Source: Sulfurimonas sp.
Lineage (GTDB): Bacteria; Campylobacterota; Campylobacteria; Campylobacterales; Sulfurimonadaceae
DNA: 64,000 nt
Reading direction: 5' to 3'
Assembly (NCBI GenBank): GCA_027063645.1
Contig: JAMORK010000014.1
Span: 47,017-111,016, forward strand
The notes below the pieces were generated by a model. It searched no databases and was not told the DNA's origin. It saw only the letters and a program-made list of their open reading frames with translations. Position 1 is the first letter of the stretch. Each line of letters begins with the position of its first letter. The position numbers were made by a program, and so were the translations under genes. Of this stretch, positions 55,625-63,904 are shown piece by piece.

Positions 55625-57991
55625 CTACTGGCAACCAACACATTCCATACTTCTATCTTCTACATCACTTGCCATCTCTGGAGATTGTGAACGTAGGTAG
55701 TAAGTAGATTTAAGGCCAAGTTTCCATGCAAGCATATAGATCTCATTGAGGTAGCGTCCACTCGCTTTATCTAGTGTGATAAAGATGTTAAGTGATTGCC
55801 CTTGGTCTATCCATTTTTGACGAATTGCAGCTGCTTTTATAAGTAGTGTTTGGTTGAGCTCGTATGCTGGTGTATAGTATGCCCAAGTATCAGGAGAGAG
55901 GTTTGGAACAACAACAGGGATAAGACCAGACAAGTTTTCTTCTGACCACTTACGTTTAAATACTGGCTCGATAGCCTGTGTAGTTCCCGTAAGGATAGAG
56001 ATAGAACTTGTAGGTGCAACAGCCATAAGGTAACCATTACGCATCCCTTGTTTTTTTACTTTAGAACGCAACTCCTCCCACTCATAAGCTGAAGCAAAAA
56101 GTCCACCACGATCTACAAGGTTGATAACTTCAGCATTGGCATGATCTTGAGGGAATATACCACGGCTCCATTTACTTCCTTGGAACTCTGGGTAAGTACC
56201 TTTTTCTAAAGCTAAGTCAGAAGAAGCTGAGATAGTGTTATAACAAACAGACTCCATCACTTCGTCGATTTTATCAAAGTGTTCTTGGCTTCCCCACATA
56301 ATGCCAGCTTCTGCTAACATCTGTGCCTCACCCATAACACCAAGACCGATAGAACGGCTTCTCATGTTAGTACGTTTTACTTTTTCAACTGGGTAAAAGT
56401 TTAGGTCAATTACATTATCTAAACATCTTACAGCAGTTGGAACGATGCGTTCTATATCTTCTTTTGTGTTGACACGTGAGAGGTTGATAGATGCAAGGTT
56501 ACATACCGCAGTATCACCATTTACTTTTTCTTTTTCCACAACGAAGATTGGCATACCACCGAGTGAATCAAGTGCAGTTACTTTTTTGGCAGGTTTTGTT
56601 ATGCCACTATCGACTGTGACCATCTCCTCCTCTTCATAACTTATACTTTCACCATTTTCAAAAATAAACTTGATCTTATAATGGTTAGGGTTTGTATTTT
56701 GAAAAATCTCTGTACAAAGGTTTGAACTACGGATAACACCATAATGATCATTAGGGTTTGCACGGTTTGCATTATCTTTAAAACAAAGGAAAGGACTTCC
56801 CGTTTCAAAGTAAGATGTGAGGATTTTTTTCCATAGATCTTTTGCCTTGAGTCTCTCTTTGATGATCGATTCATCTTGTTCTAACTCTTGGTAGCGTTTG
56901 TTAAACTCATCTCCATACATAGTAGAGAGTTCACGTACATCATAAGGATCAAATAGTGTCCATATACCATCTTCTTGAACACGCTCCATAAAAAGATCGT
57001 TCAGCCACATTGCAGGGAAAAGATCATGGGCTCGACGACGCTCTTCACCAGAGTTTTTCTTTAAATCTAAGAAGTCATTGATGTCAATATGCCAAGGCTC
57101 AAGATAAACAGCGATAGCACCCTTACGAGTACCTAACTGATCAACTGCAATCGCGATATCATTTGTGATTTTAAGAAATGGTACTGTTCCACCTGCTGCA
57201 TTTTTATGCCCATCGATAAATGAACCCATTGAGCGAACCTGAGTCCAATCCCAACCAATTCCTCCACCAAATTTAGAAAGCATTGCCATCTCTTGGTAAG
57301 CATCAAAGATCCCCTCGATATTATCAGGAGTAGAACCAATATAACAAGATGAAAGTTGGTGGCGTGTTGTTCTTGCATTAGAGAGTGTTGGTGTTGCTAA
57401 CATCACCTCAAACTTACTAATCATGTTATAGAATTTGATAGCCCACTCTTGGCGATTCTCTTCACGTTGAGCTAAGAACATCGCTATTGCCATAAACATA
57501 TGTTGAGGAAGCTCCATTGGATTACCTTGACTATCTTTAATGAGATATCTGTCATAAAGTGTTTTTACACCAAGGTAGTTAAATTGAAAATCACGTTCAG
57601 GTACTAAGTGCTTTTCTAATTCATCTAAGTCATACATCTCTCTAAGACCTAAAAGGATGCGCCCCTCTTTCTCCCCTTTTTCAAAATACTTCTCTAGTTT
57701 ACAATACCCAGTAAAACCATTTACTTGGTGGTAAAGGTTAAAGATAAATAAACGCGATGCTACAAAAGTCCAGTTTGGTGCATCTATATCTATCTTGTCT
57801 ACAGCTGTCTTTATAAGTGTCTCTTGAATCTCTTTAGATGTGATCCCATCACGGAAGTGGATCTGTGCATCAACTTCTAATTCACTTTGACTTACATTGT
57901 CTAAATCTTTAACGGCCGCTGAAGTGTATTTTTGAATTTTTGAAATGTCTAGAGGTTCTGTTCTGCCATTTCTTTTAATTACTGTTATCAT
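55625..57991 (-). CDS. nrdA: Ribonucleoside-diphosphate reductase class Ia, alpha subunit
   Basis: 788 residues. An ATP-cone (about 1-90, VIKRNGRTEPLDISKIQKYTSAAV) is present at the N-terminus. Catalytic features are SSCYIGSTPD (first redox Cys), SSNLCTEIFQN (Asn, radical Cys and Glu) and CNLASINLSR (second redox Cys). The C-terminal MECVGCQ holds the shuttle Cys pair. Its beta partner is at 19-20 kb. Ribosome binding site AGGGAA precedes the ATG. The CheY/CheC/kinase and thioredoxin genes follow on the same strand with short gaps. Confidence 0.96.
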   Translation of the reverse strand: MITVIKRNGRTEPLDISKIQKYTSAAVKDLDNVSQSELEVDAQIHFRDGITSKEIQETLIKTAVDKIDIDAPNWTFVASRLFIFNLYHQVNGFTGYCKLEKYFEKGEKEGRILLGLREMYDLDELEKHLVPERDFQFNYLGVKTLYDRYLIKDSQGNPMELPQHMFMAIAMFLAQREENRQEWAIKFYNMISKFEVMLATPTLSNARTTRHQLSSCYIGSTPDNIEGIFDAYQEMAMLSKFGGGIGWDWTQVRSMGSFIDGHKNAAGGTVPFLKITNDIAIAVDQLGTRKGAIAVYLEPWHIDINDFLDLKKNSGEERRRAHDLFPAMWLNDLFMERVQEDGIWTLFDPYDVRELSTMYGDEFNKRYQELEQDESIIKERLKAKDLWKKILTSYFETGSPFLCFKDNANRANPNDHYGVIRSSNLCTEIFQNTNPNHYKIKFIFENGESISYEEEEMVTVDSGITKPAKKVTALDSLGGMPIFVVEKEKVNGDTAVCNLASINLSRVNTKEDIERIVPTAVRCLDNVIDLNFYPVEKVKRTNMRSRSIGLGVMGEAQMLAEAGIMWGSQEHFDKIDEVMESVCYNTISASSDLALEKGTYPEFQGSKWSRGIFPQDHANAEVINLVDRGGLFASAYEWEELRSKVKKQGMRNGYLMAVAPTSSISILTGTTQAIEPVFKRKWSEENLSGLIPVVVPNLSPDTWAYYTPAYELNQTLLIKAAAIRQKWIDQGQSLNIFITLDKASGRYLNEIYMLAWKLGLKSTYYLRSQSPEMASDVEDRSMECVGCQ

Positions 57992-58213
57992 GTAGGTTCC
58001 CTGATATAAATATTGAGATTTTTTACATAATTTTTTTTGAAAAAAATCACATAAAAAATCGATGAAAAAGTAATTGATTTTATCGAAACTATATTGTAGA
58101 AAAGATTAAAGTAAAAGATTTTTAGAGTGAATTTTTAAACTTGTGAAGAGCTATCAATAGGAGTAATGATTAGCATAACCCAAAGGGCTATACTAGTGAT
58201 GTTTTAGTGATTG
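57992..58213. other. 222-bp gap upstream of nrdA
   Basis: Strongly AT-rich, and should contain the nrdA promoter, although no single -35/-10 pair stands out. No palindrome resembling an NrdR box was found. The purB-proximal part has the hairpin at 58171-58195. Confidence 0.5.
58171..58195 (-). terminator. Hairpin downstream of purB
   Basis: In the leftward RNA, TAGTATAGCCC pairs with GGGTTATGCTA over 11 positions, two of them G-U, with a 3-base loop. On the other strand these two would be A-C mismatches, so the stem is an RNA element of the purB transcript. There is no U-run after it, so it may be a 3'-processing or weak termination stem. Confidence 0.45.
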
Positions 58214-59542
58214 TTATTTAAAAACACGTTTGAAAATGTTGTCAACATTTTTGGTGTAATAATCATAATTAAAACACTCACGAATCTCTTCTTCACTGAG
58301 TTTACTTCTAAGCTCTTCATCTGCTAAAAGATGATTAAGATAAAGTGATTCACCTTTTTCATTTGTAGTTGGACGTCCATTTTGAATCTCTTCCCAAACT
58401 TTCATCGCATTTCTTTGAACAATACGGTAAGCATCTTCACGACTTACACCTTGAAGTGGAAGTTCTAGTAAAACACGTTGAGAGAAAACAAGCCCACCTG
58501 TTAGGTTTAGGTTTTTCATCATGTTCTCAGGGAAAACAGTGAGGTTTGCTATAACGTTATTCATACGGTGAAGCATAAAGTCCATAGTTATGAAAGCATC
58601 TGGTAACCAAAAACGCTCAGTTGATGAGTGGCTAATATCACGCTCATGCCATAGTGCTACATTTTCCATTGCTGGATTAGCATAGGCTCTAATCATACGT
58701 GCAAGACCTGTAATGTTTTCAGTAAGAATTGGGTTACGTTTGTGAGGCATAGCAGAAGAACCTTTTTGCCCTTTTGCAAAGAACTCTTCAGCTTCATACA
58801 CTTCTGTACGCTGTAGGTGTCTTACTTGAACTGCAAATTTTTCTACTGAAGAAGCAAGAAGTGCTAATGCAGTTGCAAGTCTTGCATAACGATCACGATG
58901 TATAACTTGGTTAGAACAAGGCTCTGGTTTAAGACCTAACTCTTCCATCGCATACTCTTCTAGTTCAAGTGGTGCATGTGCAAAGTTACCCATAGCTCCA
59001 GAGATTTGACCAACAGCAATAACTTCCATAGTTTGCTCAAGGTTTAAAAGGTGACGAGCAACTTCATCATACCAAACAGCGAGTGTAAGACCAAAAGTGA
59101 TAGGCTCACCATGAATACCATGTGAACGTCCAACCATAAGAGTCATTTTATGCTCATATGCACGCTTCTTGATAGACTCCATAAGCATCTTTACATCATC
59201 TATAATAATATTAAGTGAGTCTCTCATCTGAAGAGCTACACCAGTATCTACTGCATCAGAAGATGTCATACCATAATGGAACCAACGAGATTCCTCTCCA
59301 AGGCTTTCAGATACACTTGTATTAAATGCTATAAGGTCATGTTTTGTTACCGCTTCTATCTCTTCTATACGCTCAACTGAGAAACTTGCATTTTTAACAA
59401 TCTTATCTGCATCCTCTTGAGGAATCTTGCCAAGTCTTGCCCAAGCTTTAACAGCTGCTTTTTCTACTTCAAGCCATGCTGCATATCTTGCATGTTGTGT
59501 CCATTTTTCTGCCATCTCTGGGCGTGAATATCTTTCTACCAT
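58214..59542 (-). CDS. purB: Adenylosuccinate lyase
   Basis: 442 residues of the fumarase/aspartase superfamily. The signature SSAMPHKRNPILTENI is present, as are the catalytic blocks TSSDAVDTG and VGRSHGIHGEPITFG (with the catalytic His). It acts twice in purine synthesis, on SAICAR and adenylosuccinate. It is transcribed alone, towards nrdA. Confidence 0.96.
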   Translation of the reverse strand: MVERYSRPEMAEKWTQHARYAAWLEVEKAAVKAWARLGKIPQEDADKIVKNASFSVERIEEIEAVTKHDLIAFNTSVSESLGEESRWFHYGMTSSDAVDTGVALQMRDSLNIIIDDVKMLMESIKKRAYEHKMTLMVGRSHGIHGEPITFGLTLAVWYDEVARHLLNLEQTMEVIAVGQISGAMGNFAHAPLELEEYAMEELGLKPEPCSNQVIHRDRYARLATALALLASSVEKFAVQVRHLQRTEVYEAEEFFAKGQKGSSAMPHKRNPILTENITGLARMIRAYANPAMENVALWHERDISHSSTERFWLPDAFITMDFMLHRMNNVIANLTVFPENMMKNLNLTGGLVFSQRVLLELPLQGVSREDAYRIVQRNAMKVWEEIQNGRPTTNEKGESLYLNHLLADEELRSKLSEEEIRECFNYDYYTKNVDNIFKRVFK

Positions 59543-59651
59543 TGTTTACCTTTTTGTAGGGAGTTTATTGTGCTAAAATTCGCAATATAATATAGGGAGT
59601 ATTTTACTTGATTAATGATGAAAAAGTAATTAAACCCACAAAGGATTTTAA

Positions 59652-60563
59652 GTGCCATTTGTAATAAAAAAGATATTCGCTAAAGAGAAGACAAAAGCTT
59701 TTTTGTTTTTAATGAAAGAGTTGGGTTACTCTCAACGTGAAGCACAGCGTTTTATATCTAAGGGTAGAATCTTAGTTGATGGTGAGAAGATGGTGAAAAC
59801 TGCCGGAGAGATAGAGGGTGCATTTGAGTTCATAATGTTTGAACCAATCACTAAAGGTTTAGAGCCAACTTATGTAGAAAAGGAGTTCGTTGTTTTTGAT
59901 AAGCCGAGTGGCGTTTTAATACATCCACAAACAAAAGCAACACCCTACTCTCTTATAGATGAGTTGAAGTATCAGTTTGGTCGTGATGCAAATATAGCAC
60001 ATCGTATAGATAAAGAGACAAGTGGTCTTGTCCTCTGTGCTACAAACAAAGTAAGTGAGAGAGATATCAAGATGATGTTTCAAGAACGCGACATGCAAAA
60101 AAAATACCTTGCACTTGTTCATGGTGAGTTTAAAGAGTCGATGGTTGTAGAGGCTCCCCTTTTACGTGCTCAAGATGAGAGTGCTGTTGTTAGAATGATA
60201 GTTAAGGTAGATGAGAGTGGAAAAGCATCTAAGACTAGCTTTAAGCCTTTAAAGTATTATCGGGATTTAGATATGACACTTATAGAGTGTGCACCACATA
60301 CTGGACGCCAACATCAAATACGTGTTCATCTGTTTCACGTGAAACATCCAATAGTTGGTGATCCTATCTATGGGCAAACGAAAGAAAATTTTATTCGCTA
60401 CCTTGATAAAGAGATAGATCCAAAAGAGAGAGTACAACTAAGTGGTGCAACGAGACTGCTACTTCATGCGAATGAATTAGAGTTTGAATTGTACGAAAAA
60501 AAATATAATATAAAAAGTAAAGTTGATTTTGAGAATATAGCTTTAAAGAGCTTAAGTGTTTAG
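59652..60563 (+). CDS. RluA-family 23S/tRNA pseudouridine synthase
   Basis: 303 residues. An N-terminal S4 RNA-binding domain (about 22-75, GYSQREAQRFISKGRILVDGE) is followed by the RluA catalytic domain with HRIDKETSGLVLCATN (catalytic Asp) and TGRQHQIRVHLFHVKHPIVGDPIYG. The target uridine cannot be assigned. The start is GTG at 59652, with AAAGGA six bases upstream. AATATAATA near 59586 may be the -10. Confidence 0.88.
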   Translation: MPFVIKKIFAKEKTKAFLFLMKELGYSQREAQRFISKGRILVDGEKMVKTAGEIEGAFEFIMFEPITKGLEPTYVEKEFVVFDKPSGVLIHPQTKATPYSLIDELKYQFGRDANIAHRIDKETSGLVLCATNKVSERDIKMMFQERDMQKKYLALVHGEFKESMVVEAPLLRAQDESAVVRMIVKVDESGKASKTSFKPLKYYRDLDMTLIECAPHTGRQHQIRVHLFHVKHPIVGDPIYGQTKENFIRYLDKEIDPKERVQLSGATRLLLHANELEFELYEKKYNIKSKVDFENIALKSLSV

Positions 60564-60581
60564 TTTTTTCCCATTATAAAC

Positions 60582-60806
60582 AAGAGATGTGAATAACTTT
60601 TTTCCTCTATAAAGATATTAGTCACATTATGTGATTAATTTTTATGCAAAAACTATGAAACTCCTATGTTTAGGGAGTTTCAGCCCATTTTAATACACAT
60701 TTAAGTTAGTATTTATATAAAACATATCTTAAAAAGTGAGCAAATTGTAAGATTTAGTTCACTTAATTTTTACATTTTATTCACAACTTAGAACACTGTG
60801 TGAATA
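60582..60806. other. Second DnaA-box cluster with a 19-bp copy of the dnaA upstream region
   Basis: AAGAGATGTGAATAACTTT at 60582-60600 is identical and in the same orientation as 40292-40310 in the putative oriC, and includes a box. Two further exact boxes are at 60778-60784 and 60800-60806, and a variant AGTTCAC nearby. It could titrate DnaA, reactivate it, or be a second origin part. Inference from sequence only. Confidence 0.5.
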
Positions 60807-60958
60807 TTGAACACTTTAGGTAAAATTTAATAGTTTTGTAAGAAATATAATTTTATTTAAGAGAAAAAAGTAGTTTTTGATTGATTTTTTATTTGTGGAG
60901 TTATTTAGAGTGTCTTGCTTAGATTTATATAAGAAAAGTAGGGTATCATTACACTCAT

Positions 60959-60987
60959 AAACGACCTCCCTGGTGTGTTGGTCGTTT
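60959..60987. terminator. Candidate terminator stem near the 78-residue gene
   Basis: AAACGACC and GGTCGTTT form an 8-bp perfect stem with a 13-base loop, 16 bases past the stop of the leftward gene at 61003. The T-run after it is only three bases on either strand, so the call is modest. Confidence 0.4.
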
Positions 60988-61002
60988 ACTTACATTTGGC
61001 TA

Positions 61003-61239
61003 TTAAACGCCGTTATATCTTTTTATAATTTTTTTCACACGATCACGCAATTTTCTTAAGGCATCTGTACTTGATTTTCCATCTGCTGTTAAATTTTCAA
61101 AATCATCACCAAGTTGTGCTTTTGCCATCCAACCAATTTTGTTATGGTACTTGATACCTACAAAACGAACATCACCAAAGTGACCTTTACAAAGTTTATA
61201 TATCTCTCTGATTCTATCACTATCCATTTTCTCAGCCAT
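61003..61239 (-). CDS. Small hypothetical protein
   Basis: 78 residues, basic, soluble. A beta-rich middle (DVRFVGIKYHNKIGWMAKAQL) lies between two helices, and the C-terminal helix is KLRDRVKKIIKRYNGV. It might bind nucleic acid, but no family is recognised. AGGAG six bases before the ATG supports it. A palindrome ACAATAT/ATATTGT (61264-61281) lies in the promoter region. Confidence 0.7.
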   Translation of the reverse strand: MAEKMDSDRIREIYKLCKGHFGDVRFVGIKYHNKIGWMAKAQLGDDFENLTADGKSSTDALRKLRDRVKKIIKRYNGV

Positions 61240-61263
61240 TGTAGCTCCTTCTAGTTTATAAGT

Positions 61264-61281
61264 ACAATATTATCATATTGT
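61264..61281. promoter_or_regulatory. Palindrome upstream of the 78-residue gene
   Basis: ACAATAT and ATATTGT are perfect 7-bp arms around TATC, 25 to 42 bases before the ATG. It overlaps the expected promoter and could be an operator; no regulator is implied. Confidence 0.35.
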
Positions 61282-61302
61282 TGGTTGCAAAAAGATTACA
61301 GA

Positions 61303-61350
61303 GCTAAAGAAAGACTAATCGTCTTTGCTAAAGAAAAACTAATCGTCTTT
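61303..61350. repeat. 24-bp tandem duplication at the end of the 34-residue gene
   Basis: Two adjoining copies (61303-61326 and 61327-61350) differ at one base (23/24 identical). Copy two contains the last codons KDD and the stop of the small membrane peptide; copy one repeats them outside the frame. Copy one also forms a small AAAGAC/GTCTTT stem. Confidence 0.75.
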
Positions 61351-61443
61351 TGTGGCAGCATAGATAAATCCACCTACACCAACTGCGAACACTACAACAA
61401 GGAGTATAACTTCTGCTATATCTACACCTGTAAAATCACCCAT
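61339..61443 (-). CDS. 34-residue single-pass membrane peptide
   Basis: The sequence begins MGDFTGVDIAEV, then a hydrophobic helix ILLVVVFAVGVGGFIYAA, and ends TKDD: a classical small membrane protein with acidic ends. Its ATG lies inside the end of rlmN (8-base overlap, AATGGGTGA), so it is translationally coupled to it. From memory, Campylobacter jejuni also has a small hydrophobic gene just after rlmN. No function is known. It is too short for usual gene callers; the coding call rests on the overlap, composition and helix. Confidence 0.65.
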   Translation of the reverse strand: MGDFTGVDIAEVILLVVVFAVGVGGFIYAATKDD

Positions 61444-62518
61444 TGAGTTCTCCCTCTGTTTTTTCTTTTAGTTGTCCACAAGCAGCACTGATATCGATCC
61501 CTTTTGAGTCTCGAATCGTACAGAGTAGACCATGATTGACTAAATACTCCTGAAACGCCACCATATCTTTTCTCTCTGGCCTTTTGTAGTCAGTTCCTGG
61601 GTATGGATTGAAGAAGATGAGATTAACTTTTGCTTTAATGCCTGTGAGTAGTTTTACTAACTTCTTTGCAGAGCCTAAGTCATCATTTTTTTCTTTTATA
61701 ACAAGGTATTCAAACATAACACGTTTGCGAGTGTCTATAGGGAAACGTTTGACCGCTTCTATGATGGAGTTGATGTTATGAGCTTTATTCATAGGAATAA
61801 GCTCACTTCTAAGCTTATCATCAACTGCATGGAGTGAGATTGCTATATGAACACCTAAGTCCATCTCTCCAAGTTTATCTATCTTGGTACTGAGTCCACT
61901 TGTACTCACTGTTTGGCGTTTACCACCAATGCAGAGTCCATCATCCTCTTTAAAAACCTCTATCGCTTTTGCTAGGTTTGTTAGGTTATCAAGAGGTTCA
62001 CCCATTCCCATATAGACAATATTGAGCTTACGGTTATGCTTATGGGAATTATCACGCTTTAAAGTAACTACTTGGGCAACAATCTCTCCAGCACTTAAAT
62101 CTCTTGTAAATCCACCCTTAGCTGTCAAACAAAAGGTACACCCTACTTTACATCCAACTTGAGTAGAAACACAGATAGTATACTTTGCTTCTTGTGTAAT
62201 CTCCCCATCATCACCACGTTGCTCCTCTTTCATCTTAAGCCAAACAGCTTCCATAGTTTTGCCATCTTGAAGCTCTAAAAGGTACTTAATTGTACCATCG
62301 CTAGACTCTTCTTTGTTAACAATTTTAAGAGGGTTGACCAGGTACTCTTTCTCAAGCTTCTCTTTCATAGCCTTGGGGATATTTTTCATCTCTTCATAAT
62401 TAGAGGCATATTGGTGGTAAAGCCAACCGTAGATCTGTTTTGCACGAAATGATGGTTTGACTATCTCTTGTAGCTCTTTGAGGGTAAAGTCCATAAGTGA
62501 TGGTTTGAGTTGATTCAT
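61436..62518 (-). CDS. rlmN: 23S rRNA (adenine2503-C2)-methyltransferase / tRNA A37 methylase
   Basis: 360 residues, radical SAM. The iron-sulfur motif CKVGCTFC follows VSTQVG, and MGMGEPLDN is the SAM/Gly-rich block. The C-terminal SAACGQL has the methyl-carrying Cys. It modifies 23S A2503 and some tRNAs at A37. The start overlaps the nucleoside phosphorylase-like gene by four bases (ATGA-type). Confidence 0.95.
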   Translation of the reverse strand: MNQLKPSLMDFTLKELQEIVKPSFRAKQIYGWLYHQYASNYEEMKNIPKAMKEKLEKEYLVNPLKIVNKEESSDGTIKYLLELQDGKTMEAVWLKMKEEQRGDDGEITQEAKYTICVSTQVGCKVGCTFCLTAKGGFTRDLSAGEIVAQVVTLKRDNSHKHNRKLNIVYMGMGEPLDNLTNLAKAIEVFKEDDGLCIGGKRQTVSTSGLSTKIDKLGEMDLGVHIAISLHAVDDKLRSELIPMNKAHNINSIIEAVKRFPIDTRKRVMFEYLVIKEKNDDLGSAKKLVKLLTGIKAKVNLIFFNPYPGTDYKRPERKDMVAFQEYLVNHGLLCTIRDSKGIDISAACGQLKEKTEGELNG

Positions 62519-63057
62519 TTTTTTGTAAGCTCCTCTATACGCTTTTTGACATGTTCACTGAGTAGTTCTTTCGCTTTTTCATGATTTTTTAGAAAATCTT
62601 CATGAGCACTTTCGTTAGTATAGTTTGTTATACAAAAGACACCACCGGCTGGAATATTAAACTCTTTTGCTATTTGAAGTACTGCAAAAAACTCCATATT
62701 TTCAGCACCTACACCAAACTTTAAAAAGTTTTTTGTGAGTGTGGCGTTTGTACTGATGTAGTTTGAAGAGTTGATTACTATATCTTTTTTGTTAGTAGTG
62801 TTAGTTGTGACTACATTGTCTAAGGGAGTGTAAGCATCATTACTTAAAAAGGCTAACTCAATATTAGAGGCAGTTTTACTCTCGACTATCTCAAATATAT
62901 CTAAGTCTCCATAACTTCCAGCGCTTCCAACAAAGAGGAGAAACTCTGGTTTATCAAACAGACAAAGACGAGTAAGATTCATAGCAGTTTGTATAAGCCC
63001 TACTCCCATAGGTTGAGCAAAGTTAAATGTTTCGTTGTTTCCAGCACATATAATCAT
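62515..63057 (-). CDS. Nucleoside phosphorylase-superfamily protein (short)
   Basis: 180 residues. FLLFVGSAGSYGDLDIFEIVES and GAENMEFFAVLQIAKEFNIPAGGVFCITNY match the purine nucleoside phosphorylase / MTA nucleosidase fold, with the purine/ribose-binding Glu in MEFF. It lacks about 40 N-terminal residues of the usual 230, including the first phosphate/purine loop, as in other Campylobacterota homologues. Phosphorylase or hydrolase cannot be decided. It is coupled to hisF (stop/start adjacent) and rlmN. Confidence 0.75.
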   Translation of the reverse strand: MIICAGNNETFNFAQPMGVGLIQTAMNLTRLCLFDKPEFLLFVGSAGSYGDLDIFEIVESKTASNIELAFLSNDAYTPLDNVVTTNTTNKKDIVINSSNYISTNATLTKNFLKFGVGAENMEFFAVLQIAKEFNIPAGGVFCITNYTNESAHEDFLKNHEKAKELLSEHVKKRIEELTKK

Positions 63058-63816
63058 CTACAGGCGCACCGGAATATTTTGTTCATGTAAGTAATGTTTC
63101 AAATCCATAATATCTATCTCTTTAAAGTGAAAAATACTTGCAGCAAGTGCAGCATCTGCACCAGCATCAAAAGCCTCTTTTATATGTTGCATACTCCCAG
63201 CTCCACCACTAGCAATGACGGGCACATTGACTGCACGGCTAATCTGTTCTGTGATGTTAAGCTCAAAACCAGCCTTAGTGCCATCTGCATCCATTGATGT
63301 GAGAAGTATCTCTCCACAACCACGATCAACAACCTCTTTGGCCCACTCTACTGCATTGATGCCTGTGTCCACTCGACCACCATTAAGGTAGACATTATAA
63401 ACATCGCCAGTTTTTTTCACATCTATCGCAGTAACGATACACTGCGAACCAAAACGTTTGGCTCCCTCATCTATGAGTTCTGGGCGTTTAATTGCTGCAG
63501 AGTTGACACTCACTTTGTCACAACCTACATTGAGAAGTTTGTAGATATCATCAAGTTTACGAATACCTCCACCAACTGTTAAGGGGATGAAAATTTCACG
63601 AGCAACCTGTGCCACTACATCTACTATGGTGTCTCTATTATCAGAAGATGCTGTAATATCTAAAAATGTAAGTTCATCTGCACCCTCTTCATTGTAACGT
63701 CTTGCAACTTCTACAGGATCACCTGCATCTTTAAGACCAACAAAGTTGACACCTTTAACAACACGACCATCTTTTACATCTAAACATGGGATGATTCTTT
63801 TTGCAAAATAATTCAT
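63058..63816 (-). CDS. hisF: Imidazole glycerol phosphate synthase, cyclase subunit
   Basis: 252-residue (beta-alpha)8 barrel. Catalytic Asp13 is in [14 protein letters not shown] and Asp132 in VTAIDVKK. It makes IGP and AICAR from PRFAR with ammonia from HisH. Phosphate-binding GGGIR and ASGGAGS are intact. It heads the hisF/phosphorylase-like/rlmN/small-peptide operon; no hisH is adjacent. Confidence 0.96.
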   Translation of the reverse strand: MNYFAKRIIPCLDVKDGRVVKGVNFVGLKDAGDPVEVARRYNEEGADELTFLDITASSDNRDTIVDVVAQVAREIFIPLTVGGGIRKLDDIYKLLNVGCDKVSVNSAAIKRPELIDEGAKRFGSQCIVTAIDVKKTGDVYNVYLNGGRVDTGINAVEWAKEVVDRGCGEILLTSMDADGTKAGFELNITEQISRAVNVPVIASGGAGSMQHIKEAFDAGADAALAASIFHFKEIDIMDLKHYLHEQNIPVRL

Positions 63817-63847
63817 AATAATTTGAAGCCTCTTATATAGTGATGCA

Positions 63848-63853
63848 ATTATA
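63848..63853 (-). promoter_or_regulatory. -10 element of hisF
   Basis: Leftward GGTATAATTGCATC lies 32-37 bases before the hisF ATG. It shares TATAATTGCAT with the rpsU promoter. No -35 is obvious. Confidence 0.5.
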
Positions 63854-63904
63854 CCCCTTTTGGCTTATATTTAGTTTTTAGATCTATTGTACTTATTGTT
63901 GCTA

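Larger units (their letters stand above)
60564..61002. other. 439-bp non-coding region with DnaA boxes and hairpins
   Basis: No gene is supported here. It contains three exact TNTTCAC boxes (60589-60595, 60778-60784, 60800-60806), the near-palindrome TCACATTATGTGA at 60622-60634, an 8-bp hairpin GAAACTCC/GGAGTTTC (60657-60681), and an 8-bp stem AAACGACC/GGTCGTTT (60959-60987) near the end of the next gene. A 19-bp stretch (60582-60600) and CACATTATGT (60623-60632) also occur upstream of dnaA. A replication-linked control region or small RNA are both possible. Confidence 0.55.

Noticed and set aside
57992-58213. NrdR boxes before nrdA
   Set aside because: No paired palindromes of that type were seen; AT-rich runs only.
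60622-60634. Crp-type binding site TCACATTATGTGA
   Set aside because: Half-sites point outward compared with the Crp consensus, and it shares sequence with the DnaA-box region instead.
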